DNA from: Flavobacterium sp. ACN6
GTDB lineage: Bacteria > Bacteroidota > Bacteroidia > Flavobacteriales > Flavobacteriaceae
Assembly: GCF_002304005.1 (NCBI RefSeq)
Contig: NZ_MRCQ01000004.1
Span: 303,304-367,303, forward strand
Length of the DNA: 64,000 nucleotides
Direction of reading: 5' to 3'
Under the pieces are notes generated by a model. That model searched no databases. It was not told where the DNA came from and worked only from the letters and a program-made list of their open reading frames with translations. A program made the translations under genes and the position numbers. This document shows, in pieces, positions 1-7,505 of this stretch (positions are counted from its first letter, which is position 1; every line of letters starts with the position of its first letter).

Positions 1-51
1 AAATGGTTTATGGATTTTAGTCGATATAAAAAACCCCTTCATAAATATTAG
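1..51 (+). CDS. possible C-terminal tail of a gene entering from the left
   Basis: Frame 1 is open from the window edge to a TAG at 49-51 and encodes about 16 residues ending in SRYKKPLHKY. The next gene starts only 5 nt later, so this could be the 3' end of an upstream cotranscribed gene. It is too short to identify, and an open frame of this length can arise by chance. Confidence 0.3.
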   Translation, partial: KWFMDFSRYKKPLHKY

Positions 52-56
52 AAAAC

Positions 57-659
57 ATGAAAAAAACACTATTCTTTTTTTTGTTAATATATACATTTTG
101 TCATGCGCAGAAAAAACAATGCATTGATAAAAATATTAAAATTGAGTATTTGTCAGACATTGATAAACTCATAAAAAGTAAATATATCTGTGATGCTTCT
201 TTTGAAACATTTGGAAAAGATCGATTAGAGAAATGTAAGGTTTTGTTTTGTGATAAAAATTATAAAGTCAGCTCTGACCAGTATAAAACTAGAATTTTTG
301 TTGATAAAAAACTGAAGTTAAATTTTGCTATAGTTTGTATTATCCCTGATTTCAAAATTAGGAAAGAAACGCCCAATTCGCTTTATTTATTAGATGATAG
401 ATTAATGCCAATATATTCAATTTCAAAATCTGGAGAAAAGAATTATCATGTATTTAAATATGAATATGTAAATGGAAATTTAATAACAAAAAAAGCAATT
501 GATAAAGAAAGTCAAAATATTAATATTGATCAATTAACATACAAAAAAATTCTTTCGTTGGTGTCTAAAATTAAAGGAAAATTTACCTTTAAAACTGAAA
601 AGGAAAGTTTTGATGATTATTTTTATGATGTTCCTTTATGGACAGAAGGATATAGATAG
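57..659 (+). CDS. exported protein of unknown function
   Basis: The 200-residue product begins with a textbook signal peptide: Met-Lys-Lys, a hydrophobic stretch (LFFFLLIYTF) and an Ala-Gln cleavage region near residues 17-18, so it is expected in the periplasm or outer envelope. The mature part is rich in Lys, Asp and aromatic residues, with Cys at about 22, 45, 60, 65 and 94. I recognise no domain. The gene is very AT-rich and sits in a run of small, partly decayed exported genes (668-2395), which suggests an accessory locus under weak selection. It appears intact. Confidence 0.7.
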   Translation: MKKTLFFFLLIYTFCHAQKKQCIDKNIKIEYLSDIDKLIKSKYICDASFETFGKDRLEKCKVLFCDKNYKVSSDQYKTRIFVDKKLKLNFAIVCIIPDFKIRKETPNSLYLLDDRLMPIYSISKSGEKNYHVFKYEYVNGNLITKKAIDKESQNINIDQLTYKKILSLVSKIKGKFTFKTEKESFDDYFYDVPLWTEGYR

Positions 660-667
660 TAAAAAAA

Positions 668-1340
668 ATGAAAAATTAAATTTTAATCCTTTTATTGATT
701 TGCTTTATCAGTTGTAAAATGCATAATCCTAAGTTTCCTAATGAAGAAAAAAAAATAAATAAATCAATCGGCACAGTTTTTTTAAATGAAAAAGGTGATA
801 CAATAAAATCACAAAACCTCTTATCTTAAAAATAACTATAAATTAATTATTTTTCCAACTTTAAATAAAAATGAAGAAGTAATTAAATTTAGATTGATTA
901 ATGGCAAAAAAGACAATACATATTTATTAGTTGAAACTTTCCAAGCAAATCATCTCCACACTATGAAGGAGTTGATTTTCAAAATTATTTTATCTTACAT
1001 AGTAATGGTGGAGAAACAAGCAAGTCCTGTTTTTGGCTATATGACAAGGAAACAGGAAATAAAAGTTTTTAGAGGTATTAGAAGAGATTATGACCTAAAA
1101 AACGAATTAATTTTATATGTAGATGAAGATGATAATTATAATGAATTTGTATATGATGTAAATACAAGGACAAAAACATTGGTTGATATTCCAAAATCAT
1201 TTGCTGATAAGCAAAAATGTACACGTAACGACTATTTTGGAAAGACTTCTTATATAAAAAGAGTTACAAATAAATATTATTTTATAGCATTTGAGGATTG
1301 TCCATCTACAGTTCTATTTAAAGTAAAGAAGTCTAAATAA
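668..1340 (+). pseudogene. decayed lipoprotein gene (nonsense plus several frameshifts)
   Basis: ATG at 668 is followed three codons later by TAA (677-679). The same frame then continues through a good lipoprotein signal (LLLICFISC, Cys near residue 16) to about 815. Coding continues one frame over (SYLKNNYKLIIFPTL...), through an open stretch to about 960. It then shifts again (HYEGVDFQNYFILHSNGGE, about 960-1065) and returns in a third shift to VFRGIRRDYDLKN and a stop at 1338-1340. Pieced together, this is one lipoprotein of roughly 220 residues. An intact-looking ORF of 148 codons (894-1340) is only a fragment of it. At least one nonsense and three indel lesions argue against a single sequencing error, although read errors cannot be excluded from sequence alone. 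The family is unknown. Confidence 0.75.
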
Positions 1341-1348
1341 TACTTTAC

Positions 1349-1435
1349 GCAGATTTTGAGAACACAGATTATTGGATCACTGGTACAATTAATGCTGGGA
1401 AAAGTTTTTTTTGGAAACTGACAAAAGATAGATAA
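1349..1435 (+). pseudogene. orphan C-terminal gene fragment
   Basis: The frame starting at GCA 1349 reads ADFENTDYWITGTINAG and continues to a natural-looking end (KSFFWKLTKDR, TAA 1433-1435). It has no start codon and no upstream coding part. It lies directly after the decayed lipoprotein gene and 21 nt before the next intact gene. The Trp/Tyr-rich, Lys-ending sequence looks like the tail of a real protein left after a deletion or recombination. The parent family is unknown. Confidence 0.4.
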
Positions 1436-1456
1436 ACAAGCGAAACCCTCTAAAAA

Positions 1457-2395
1457 ATGAGAAAAATAATTAATATCCTTTCAGTTATTTCTTTGTTATT
1501 ATTCGTATGTAGTAATGGAACTAAAAAAAATGAGGATAGTTATGTAGTTGCTTTTGTAAAAGAGGTATATGTCGATGAAGGGAATTATATGCATAATGAT
1601 ATAGATGATAGTACTTATATTAAAGGGGATGGCGAACGAATTGAAAGTTTTATAGGTGTTTTTCCAGAAAAGCAAGATACCATTTCAGTTTATAAATTAA
1701 ATCAAAATTTAAGTGAAAAACCTGAAAAATTTTCCTTTTGGTCAAAAAAGAAAAATAACCACTCAATAACGTTTTATACTTCTATGGGAGATGATATAAA
1801 AATAACTTTTAGTGATCTGAACAATATTTTTGTTAATAACGATGTTTATCAGGTAAATAAAGAATATTATAATTTTTTAAAACAAAAAATACTTATTGAA
1901 AAATCAGTTTTAGATTTAGTTTTTTTCTTAAAAGATGGTTATGGAGATTATGAAGAGTTTTTAAAACTGTTAAATAAAAATTGGAGAAATCAAAAAGAAG
2001 ATAATAGATTTAAAATTATTAAGGCAAAAATAAAAAATAAAAATTATCAAACGGATAATCAATACTTTACTTATGATTTGACTTATAAATACAATATGAA
2101 TGGTTTGCTAGAGAATGTTTTAGGAGAAAATAGTTTTAACAAAAAAATTATTGATGAAAACAATAAGTATATTGTATATGCTATAAATAGATCAATAAAT
2201 GAAAGAGCTTCAGAAAATGAATATTTATATCAAAATAAAAAAACGCTTTTTGACTCTATTGTCGGAAATAGAGTTCAAAATTCGACTGCAACGGTCTACT
2301 ACTATATAAAATATCAATCACAATTACAAACTAAAATTAAATATAACAAGCCAAAAAATATCCAAGAAATTATAGAATTTTTGAAGATACATTAA
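1457..2395 (+). CDS. exported or lipid-anchored protein of unknown function
   Basis: The 312-residue product starts with Met-Arg-Lys and a hydrophobic segment (INILSVISLLLFVC). The Cys at about residue 18 could be a lipidation site, although Val at -1 is unusual. The mature protein is charged and rich in Asn, Lys, Asp and Tyr, with no motif that I recognise. It follows two gene remnants and is followed by a bidirectional terminator at 2458-2489. The strong AT bias and the decayed neighbours suggest an accessory locus. Function unknown. Confidence 0.7.
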   Translation: MRKIINILSVISLLLFVCSNGTKKNEDSYVVAFVKEVYVDEGNYMHNDIDDSTYIKGDGERIESFIGVFPEKQDTISVYKLNQNLSEKPEKFSFWSKKKNNHSITFYTSMGDDIKITFSDLNNIFVNNDVYQVNKEYYNFLKQKILIEKSVLDLVFFLKDGYGDYEEFLKLLNKNWRNQKEDNRFKIIKAKIKNKNYQTDNQYFTYDLTYKYNMNGLLENVLGENSFNKKIIDENNKYIVYAINRSINERASENEYLYQNKKTLFDSIVGNRVQNSTATVYYYIKYQSQLQTKIKYNKPKNIQEIIEFLKIH

Positions 2396-2457
2396 TTTAT
2401 AATTCATTTACGGAGAAATACATTGGTAAACAACGTGCGATATTTTTAATGAAAAGT

Positions 2458-2489
2458 AAAAGTGCAGTTCAATTTTACTGCACTTTTTT
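2458..2489. terminator. bidirectional rho-independent terminator
   Basis: Stem AAAAGTGCAGT (2458-2468) pairs with ACTGCACTTTT (2477-2487) around an 8-nt loop, with a T run to 2489 on the plus strand and a matching T-rich exit on the minus strand. It separates the convergent gene ending at 2395 from the histidine kinase, whose stop codon (2475-2477) lies inside the hairpin. Confidence 0.8.
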
Positions 2490-3626
2490 ATTTAATAAAA
2501 TTTGAAAAGTCGTTCCTTTTCCAATTTCAGAGTTTAATACTTTAATATTTCCGTTGTGGTATTCTTCAACAATTCTTTTCGTTAAAGAAAGACCAAGTCC
2601 CCAGCCGCGTTTTTTGGTTGTAAAACCTGGTTCAAAAATCGTTTTAAATTGTTTTTTAGAAATTCCTGTTCCAGAATCTTTGACATTAATTTTTACATTA
2701 AAAGCATCCTGTTCAATTCTAAGATCCAAAGACCCTTTTCCTTTCATGGCATCAATCGCATTTTTAACCAAATTCTCGATTGTCCAGCTGTGTAATGTTG
2801 GATTTATCATTACAAAAATAGGCTCTTGTGGTGCCTCAAATGAAAACGAAACCTGTTTTGAAAAACGAGACTGCAGGTATTCGTAATCATTTTTTGTTTC
2901 TTCTATAATATTACGAACTTCTAAAACTGGAACCGAACCAATTTTAGAAAAACGATCGGTAATAGTCTGCAGGCGCTCTATGTCTTTTTCGATTTCAGTA
3001 CTTATTGAAGGATCAATTTCTTCTGTTTTTAATATTTCGACCCATCCTATAAGAGAAGACAGCGGTGTTCCAATTTGATGTGCCGTTTCTTTTGCCATTC
3101 CAGCCCAAAGTTTGTTTTGAGTTGCCATTTTGGTGCTTTTGTAAAAATTATAAATTAAAGCAACACATAAAACGATAATAAGAAGTAGTGCGATCGGATA
3201 ATATTTTAGTTTATTCAGTAATCCTGAATTTCCGTAATAAAGTGTCTGGTATTTTCCAGGAGCATATTCAAAAGTTATCGGTTCATTTTCATTTCTTAAT
3301 TTTTTTAAATAAGCCGTTCTTTTTTTCTTGTTGCTAAGAATTTCCGTTGGAACATTCGTCGCGCTCACGACTTTATCATATAATATTACTAAAGCAGGAA
3401 TAGAAGTATTGTTGTTGATAATTTGAAGCGGAAGTTCTATATCAGTATTTTCGTTTGCATTTACAATTGTAATTTGCGCATTTACAAAAAGTTTCATCTT
3501 CAAACGTTCCTCATTTTTAAAGATTTGGAAAAAAGTATAAGTGTTCCAAAGAATTAGAGAAATGATAATAAAGCAAACGGAAATGATGATCCAGCGAGTT
3601 GTATTTGTTCTTTCAGAAAAAGACAT
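2475..3626 (-). CDS. sensor histidine kinase (membrane-bound, orphan)
   Basis: The 383-residue kinase has a transmembrane helix near residues 12-35, a periplasmic loop of about 110 residues, a second helix near 142-160, a DHp segment with the phosphoacceptor His in AKETAHQIG (about 178), and an HATPase domain. The ATPase carries the N box (ENLVKNAIDAM, about 285), G1 box (DSGTGIS, about 318) and GLGLS (about 342). I chose the start at 3626 (MSFSERT) because the upstream in-frame extension lacks homologous character. No response regulator lies next to it, so its partner is encoded elsewhere. The signal is unknown; the periplasmic loop shows no domain that I recognise. Confidence 0.85.
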   Translation of the reverse strand: MSFSERTNTTRWIIISVCFIIISLILWNTYTFFQIFKNEERLKMKLFVNAQITIVNANENTDIELPLQIINNNTSIPALVILYDKVVSATNVPTEILSNKKKRTAYLKKLRNENEPITFEYAPGKYQTLYYGNSGLLNKLKYYPIALLLIIVLCVALIYNFYKSTKMATQNKLWAGMAKETAHQIGTPLSSLIGWVEILKTEEIDPSISTEIEKDIERLQTITDRFSKIGSVPVLEVRNIIEETKNDYEYLQSRFSKQVSFSFEAPQEPIFVMINPTLHSWTIENLVKNAIDAMKGKGSLDLRIEQDAFNVKINVKDSGTGISKKQFKTIFEPGFTTKKRGWGLGLSLTKRIVEEYHNGNIKVLNSEIGKGTTFQILLNKKVQ

Positions 3627-3740
3627 ATCAATTATTTTGTGGTATAAATATAACGAAATATACACATTTTATATTTTGCGAATGCCGAAAGTTTTTTTGT
3701 TTTATCTGCAAAACAATTTCTCATAATTAAACCATTTCAA

Positions 3741-3748
3741 TACTTTTG
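3741..3748 (+). promoter_or_regulatory. putative -7 promoter element of the flavin reductase gene
   Basis: TACTTTTG matches the Bacteroidota -7 consensus TAnnTTTG. Transcription would start near 3752-3755, which leaves almost no leader for an ATG at 3760. This favours translation from the ATG at 3787. No clear -33 TTG is seen. Confidence 0.45.
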
Positions 3749-3786
3749 CAGGTACCAACATGAGATTTGGTTTTAAATCAAAAAGT

Positions 3787-4662
3787 ATGATCAGTATTAA
3801 TCCAAAAGAGATTCCAACGGCCAAACTGCAAGGCTATCTGCAGAGTGCTATCGGTCCAAGACCAATTGCTTTTGCAAGTACCATCAGCGAAAAAGGAATT
3901 CCGAACCTGTCACCGTTTAGTTTCTTTAACGTTTTTAGTGCAAATCCGCCCATCTTGGTTTTCTCGCCAGCGCGCCGAGTTCGTGATAATACAATAAAAC
4001 ATACTTTAATTAATGCCGAAGCAACTCGAGAAGTTGTTATAAATGTCGTAAATTACGATTTAGTACAGCAGACTTCTCTGGCTAGTACAGAATATGGAGA
4101 CGGCGTAAATGAATTTATTAAAGCGGGATTAACACAAATTCCATCAGATTTAGTAAAGCCGTATCGCGTAAAAGAATCTCCAGTTCAATTTGAATGCAAG
4201 GTTACGCAGATTATTCCGTTAGGAGAAGAAGGCGGAGCAGGTAATTTAATTTTATGCGAAGTAGTAAAAATTCATATTCACGAATCAATTTTAGATGAAA
4301 ATGGAGCAATCGACCAGCATAAAATTGATTTGGTTTCGAGATTAGGAAATAACTGGTACTCAAGATCAAATCAAGGCCTTTTTGAAGTAGCAAAACCATT
4401 GACAACACTGGGAGTAGGCGTAGATGCAGTGCCGGATTTTGTAAAAGAAAGTGCTGTTTTTGATGGAAACGATTTAGGTAAATTAGGTAATATTGAAGCC
4501 TTGCCTACAAAAGAAGAAGTTAGTATATTTGTGAAAGAAAATTTTTCTGTGAAAGGAGTTTTAAGTTCAGACGACCAGAAAAAAGTACACTTAGAGGCAA
4601 AAAAATACTTGGATAATGGCGATGTAGAGTCGGCTTGGAAAGTGCTTTTAGCTAAAAAATAA
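3787..4662 (+). CDS. flavin reductase family protein (FMN-binding split barrel)
   Basis: The 291-residue product opens with MISINPKEIPTAK and contains the flavoredoxin-type segment IGPRPIAFAS (about residues 22-31), then SFFNVFSANPP, typical of the FMN-binding flavin reductase-like domain (PF01613). These proteins bind FMN and reduce flavin or act as flavoproteins of unassigned substrate. The domain covers about residues 8-200. The remaining roughly 90 residues are a charged C-terminal extension that I do not recognise. An in-frame ATG at 3760 exists but is too close to the predicted transcription start. The gene is followed 32 nt later by the DUF3127 gene and may share its transcript. Confidence 0.85.
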   Translation: MISINPKEIPTAKLQGYLQSAIGPRPIAFASTISEKGIPNLSPFSFFNVFSANPPILVFSPARRVRDNTIKHTLINAEATREVVINVVNYDLVQQTSLASTEYGDGVNEFIKAGLTQIPSDLVKPYRVKESPVQFECKVTQIIPLGEEGGAGNLILCEVVKIHIHESILDENGAIDQHKIDLVSRLGNNWYSRSNQGLFEVAKPLTTLGVGVDAVPDFVKESAVFDGNDLGKLGNIEALPTKEEVSIFVKENFSVKGVLSSDDQKKVHLEAKKYLDNGDVESAWKVLLAKK

Positions 4663-4694
4663 AGAAATAGAAACAATAATTAATATAGACGAAG

Positions 4695-5066
4695 ATGGAA
4701 GTTACAGGAAAAGTAAAAGTGGTTAACCCAGAGCAGCAAGTTAGTGCCTCATTCAAAAAAAGAGAGTTAGTTGTTACTACTGAGGAGCAGTATCCACAAC
4801 ATATTTTAATCGAATTTACACAAGATAAATGCGATTTATTAAGTAGCTATAAACAAGGAGAGGCAGTAAAAGTTTCTATCAATTTAAGAGGAAGAGAATG
4901 GGTTAATCCACAAGGAGAAACTAGATATTTCAATAGTATTCAAGGTTGGAGAATCGAAAGATTAGCAGATGCTGCGCCTACACAAGCACCACCAATGCCA
5001 ACAGCAGAAACTTTTGCTCCAGCGACAAACGTAAACGAAGACGAACCAGACGATTTACCGTTCTAA
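4695..5066 (+). CDS. DUF3127 domain protein
   Basis: The 123-residue protein has a conserved core (residues 1-90) with EVTGKVK, KKRELVVTTEEQYPQ, SINLRGREW and FNSIQGWRIER, the signature of DUF3127, a small family common in Bacteroidota and thought to have an OB-like, single-strand-binding-like fold. The tail (90-123) is Pro/Ala-rich and ends in acidic residues DEDEPDDLPF-like, strikingly similar to the acidic tip of single-stranded DNA-binding proteins. The function is unproven; an SSB-like role is an inference from this tail. Confidence 0.8.
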   Translation: MEVTGKVKVVNPEQQVSASFKKRELVVTTEEQYPQHILIEFTQDKCDLLSSYKQGEAVKVSINLRGREWVNPQGETRYFNSIQGWRIERLADAAPTQAPPMPTAETFAPATNVNEDEPDDLPF

Positions 5067-5091
5067 ACGTAAACTTTAAATTCCAAAAAAT

Positions 5092-5142
5092 AAATTCCAA
5101 ATTCCAATTCATTCGACTGAATTTGGGATTTGGAATTTTTTA
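5092..5142 (+). terminator. AT-rich hairpin, possible terminator of the DUF3127 gene
   Basis: AAATTCCAAATTCC (5092-5105) faces GGGATTTGGAATTT (5125-5138), 13 of 14 positions complementary, followed by a T run. It also belongs to the TTTGGAATTT repeat family seen at 5200-5235, 20362-20455 and 54963-55015, so it may be a repeat that also serves as a terminator. Confidence 0.5.
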
Positions 5143-5154
5143 TATAGCATGAAG

Positions 5155-5187
5155 ACCTTTGTCAAAGTTTTAAACTTTGACAAAGGT
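5155..5187. repeat. perfect 16-bp inverted repeat (REP-like palindrome)
   Basis: ACCTTTGTCAAAGTTT (5155-5170) is the exact reverse complement of AAACTTTGACAAAGGT (5172-5187), with one base between the arms. No T tract follows, so a terminator role is unlikely. It is flanked on both sides by TTGGAATTT-type repeats, forming a composite intergenic repeat in front of aat. Confidence 0.7.
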
Positions 5188-5260
5188 TCCCTCAGCAATT
5201 GGTATTTTGGAATTTGGAATTTTTATATTGGAATTTTCTCAACATTCATTATTTAAAAAG

Positions 5261-5899
5261 ATGTATTACCTATTTGAAGATTTATTTTTTCCGCCAGTCA
5301 CAGAAGCAGACGAAGAAGGCGTTTTGGCGATTGGAGGTGATCTAAGTCCCGAACGTTTACAATTGGCTTATAAAAGCGGTATTTTTCCTTGGTTTAATGA
5401 AGGCGAACCAATTCTGTGGTGGGCTCCAGATCCTAGAATGGTATTGTTTTTTGATGAGATGATTATATCCAAAAGCATGCGAAACATCCTCAATCGGAAA
5501 ATATTTAAAGTTACTTTTAATAAAAATTTTAGAGAAGTAATTTCAAACTGCCAGCAGATAAAGCGTGATGGACAAAACGGAACGTGGATTTCTAACGAAA
5601 TGATCGATGCTTATTGCAAATTGAATGAAGAAGGAATCGCTAAATCTGTTGAGGTTTGGCAGGATGATGTCTTGGTTGGTGGTTTGTATGGAATTGATTT
5701 AGGAAATATTTTTTGCGGAGAAAGTATGTTTTCTAAAGTTTCAAATGCTTCGAAAACAGCTTTTATTGCTTTAGCTTTATATTTGCAAAAAGAAAATTAT
5801 AAGTTATTAGATTGTCAGGTTTATAATCCGCATTTAGAAAGTTTAGGATGCCGAGAAATTGACCGTGAAGAGTTTATGTCCATTTTAAAAACTAAATAA
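5261..5899 (+). CDS. aat: leucyl/phenylalanyl-tRNA--protein transferase
   Basis: The 212-residue enzyme transfers Leu or Phe from tRNA to N-terminal Arg/Lys of proteins, making them substrates of the ClpS/ClpAP N-degron pathway. Diagnostic family segments are FPPVTEADEEGVLAIGGDL near the N-terminus, GIFPWFNEGEPILWWAPDPR (about 35-55), GTWIS, VEVWQDD.LVGGLYG and FCGESMFS near the centre, and the C-terminal LLDCQVYNPHLESLG. The open frame extends upstream to 5177 through repeat DNA. I chose ATG 5261 because the conserved MYYLFED begins there and the extension is just translated TTGGAATTT repeat. The MOSC gene starts 2 nt after its stop. Confidence 0.93.
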   Translation: MYYLFEDLFFPPVTEADEEGVLAIGGDLSPERLQLAYKSGIFPWFNEGEPILWWAPDPRMVLFFDEMIISKSMRNILNRKIFKVTFNKNFREVISNCQQIKRDGQNGTWISNEMIDAYCKLNEEGIAKSVEVWQDDVLVGGLYGIDLGNIFCGESMFSKVSNASKTAFIALALYLQKENYKLLDCQVYNPHLESLGCREIDREEFMSILKTK

Positions 5900-5901
5900 A
5901 A

Positions 5902-6696
5902 ATGAGTGCAGTTTTCAGTGTAAAGGAAATTTATATATATCCAATAAAAAGTCTGGCGGGAATAAGCTGTAAATCTGCTTTTGCCGAAGAAATGGGATTT
6001 AAAAATGACCGAAGATGGATGTTAATCGATGCAGATAATCAAATGATCACACAGAGAGAATATCCAATTATGAGCCAATTTTATCCTCAAATTGCTGCTG
6101 GAAAAATTAGTTTAGTTTTTGAAGAAAAACAGCATGAATTTTCTATTGATGAATATTTAGATGCTAAAATTGAAACCTCTGTTTGGGATGACAAAACGGA
6201 AGTTTTTGAAGTAAGTAAAAACACTTCAAAGTGGTTTAGCGATTGTTTGGGTTTTGAATGTAAATTGGTCAAAGTAAATAAACTTGGAGATCGCAAACAT
6301 GAAAGTTCAAGTACCAAAGAAACTTTTAATGTTAGTCTGGCCGATGGATACCCATATTTATTAATCGGAACAGAAAGCATGGATGTTTTAAACAATAAAT
6401 TAGAACAAAAAATTACCGTAAAAAGATTTCGCCCTAATATTGTTATCAATACGGAAAATGCTCACGAAGAAGATAATTTTAGTACTTTTAAAATTGGAGA
6501 AGTAGTGTTTCAAAACATAAAAATCTGCGAAAGATGTATTATGGTGAACAATGATCCAGAGAAAGGAATTGTAAAAAAAGAACCACTAAAAACGCTAAGC
6601 AAATACAGAAAAGTTGGTAATTCAGTTTTTTTTGGAACTAACATTGTCAGTTTAAATTCCGGAATTATTGCGGTTGGAGATCCTCTTGTTTTCTAG
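5902..6696 (+). CDS. MOSC domain protein (YcbX/MARC-like)
   Basis: The 264-residue protein has the MOSC N-terminal beta-barrel domain (VKEIYIYPIKSLAGI, residues 5-19; NDRRWMLID) followed by the MOSC core, with the conserved Cys in ICERCIMVNNDPEKG near residue 212, expected to ligate molybdenum. Members bind molybdenum cofactor and act in reduction of N-hydroxylated compounds or sulfur transfer. There is no C-terminal 2Fe-2S ferredoxin domain, unlike E. coli YcbX. It starts 2 nt after aat. Its stop TAG overlaps the stop of the convergent thiF in a shared palindromic CTAG (6693-6696). Confidence 0.85.
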   Translation: MSAVFSVKEIYIYPIKSLAGISCKSAFAEEMGFKNDRRWMLIDADNQMITQREYPIMSQFYPQIAAGKISLVFEEKQHEFSIDEYLDAKIETSVWDDKTEVFEVSKNTSKWFSDCLGFECKLVKVNKLGDRKHESSSTKETFNVSLADGYPYLLIGTESMDVLNNKLEQKITVKRFRPNIVINTENAHEEDNFSTFKIGEVVFQNIKICERCIMVNNDPEKGIVKKEPLKTLSKYRKVGNSVFFGTNIVSLNSGIIAVGDPLVF

Positions 6697-7403
6697 AAAT
6701 TCAACTTTGTAAAGTTCCAGTTTAAAGTATTAAAAATTATAAGTTCGTTTTTTAGAGCTGGTAATTCTAAAATCAATTTTAAGGTTTCATGCGCCATCAT
6801 GTTCCCAATAATTCCCGGCAGAGTTCCTAAAACGCCATTCAAATTACAATTGGGAACATCTTTAGGATCTGGCATTTCTGGAAATAAATCACGCAGGTTT
6901 TTACTTCCCTTATGATTAAAAACAGCAATCTGCCCTTCAAATTTTAGAATGCTTCCATAAACTAAAGTTTTGTTTAATCGAACGCAAGTATCATTTACCA
7001 GATAACGTGTCGTAAAATTATCTGAACCATCAACAATTATATCATATTGCGCTATAATTTCTGATGCATTTTCTACAGTTAATTTTTCTTGAATTGCCAC
7101 AGCTTCAATTAACGGATTTAGTTTTGAAACGACTTCTTGAGCGACAATTGCCTTATATTTTCCAATTTCATTTTCGGTATATAAAATTTGTCGGTGCAGG
7201 TTATGAATTTCAATTATATCAAAATCCATAATTCCGATAAAACCAACTCCTGCCGTTGCAATATATTGTAAAATCGGACAGCCTAAACCGCCCGCTCCAA
7301 TTACTAAAACGCGTGCTTTTTTTAGTTTTTCCTGCCCTTCATCACCAATTTCAGGAAGAATAGTTTGTCTGTTGTAACGGAGAAATTCTTGTATAATGCT
7401 CAT
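6693..7403 (-). CDS. thiF: ThiF/HesA/MoeB family adenylyltransferase (thiamine sulfur carrier activation)
   Basis: The 236-residue E1-like protein has RYNRQTILPEIG at its start, the ATP-binding glycine loop GAGGLG (residues 36-41), DFDIIEIHNLHRQ and the DGSDNFTTRYLVND motif. By position as the last gene of the thiamine operon it should adenylate the C-terminal glycine of ThiS. The zinc-binding CxxC pairs of E. coli ThiF/MoeB are absent: only single Cys occur (GCPILQ, DTCVRL, PNCNLNG). It is therefore a short HesA-like form, and MoeB-type activity cannot be excluded. Confidence 0.85.
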   Translation of the reverse strand: MSIIQEFLRYNRQTILPEIGDEGQEKLKKARVLVIGAGGLGCPILQYIATAGVGFIGIMDFDIIEIHNLHRQILYTENEIGKYKAIVAQEVVSKLNPLIEAVAIQEKLTVENASEIIAQYDIIVDGSDNFTTRYLVNDTCVRLNKTLVYGSILKFEGQIAVFNHKGSKNLRDLFPEMPDPKDVPNCNLNGVLGTLPGIIGNMMAHETLKLILELPALKNELIIFNTLNWNFTKLNF

Positions 7404-7410
7404 TTTATAT

Positions 7411-7505
7411 AAGTCTAAAGTTTGAAAGTCAAAAGTTTGAAAGTCAAAAGCGCAATAGTAAAGCCAAACTATAAAGTAAAGTTTTGGACTTTATGACTTT
7501 CGACT
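7411..7505. repeat. CTTTATGACTTTCGAC-type intergenic repeat
   Basis: The thiH-thiF gap is filled with short repeats: AGTTTGAAAGTCAAA occurs twice in a row (from about 7420), and its complement-like GACTTTATGACTTTCGACTTT follows near 7488, giving imperfect inverted repeats. Closely related text lies at 21335-21373 upstream of rpsB. It looks like a genome-wide intergenic repeat rather than a regulatory site. Confidence 0.5.

Noticed and set aside
894..1340. Stand-alone gene of 148 codons
   Set aside because: Its internal part (about 960-1065) makes better protein in another frame and its start is inside a longer coding segment, so it is a piece of the broken lipoprotein gene.
5177..5260. N-terminal extension of Aat from 5177
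   Set aside because: The 28 extra residues are translated repeat DNA (GILEFGIFILEF); the conserved protein begins at MYYLFED.
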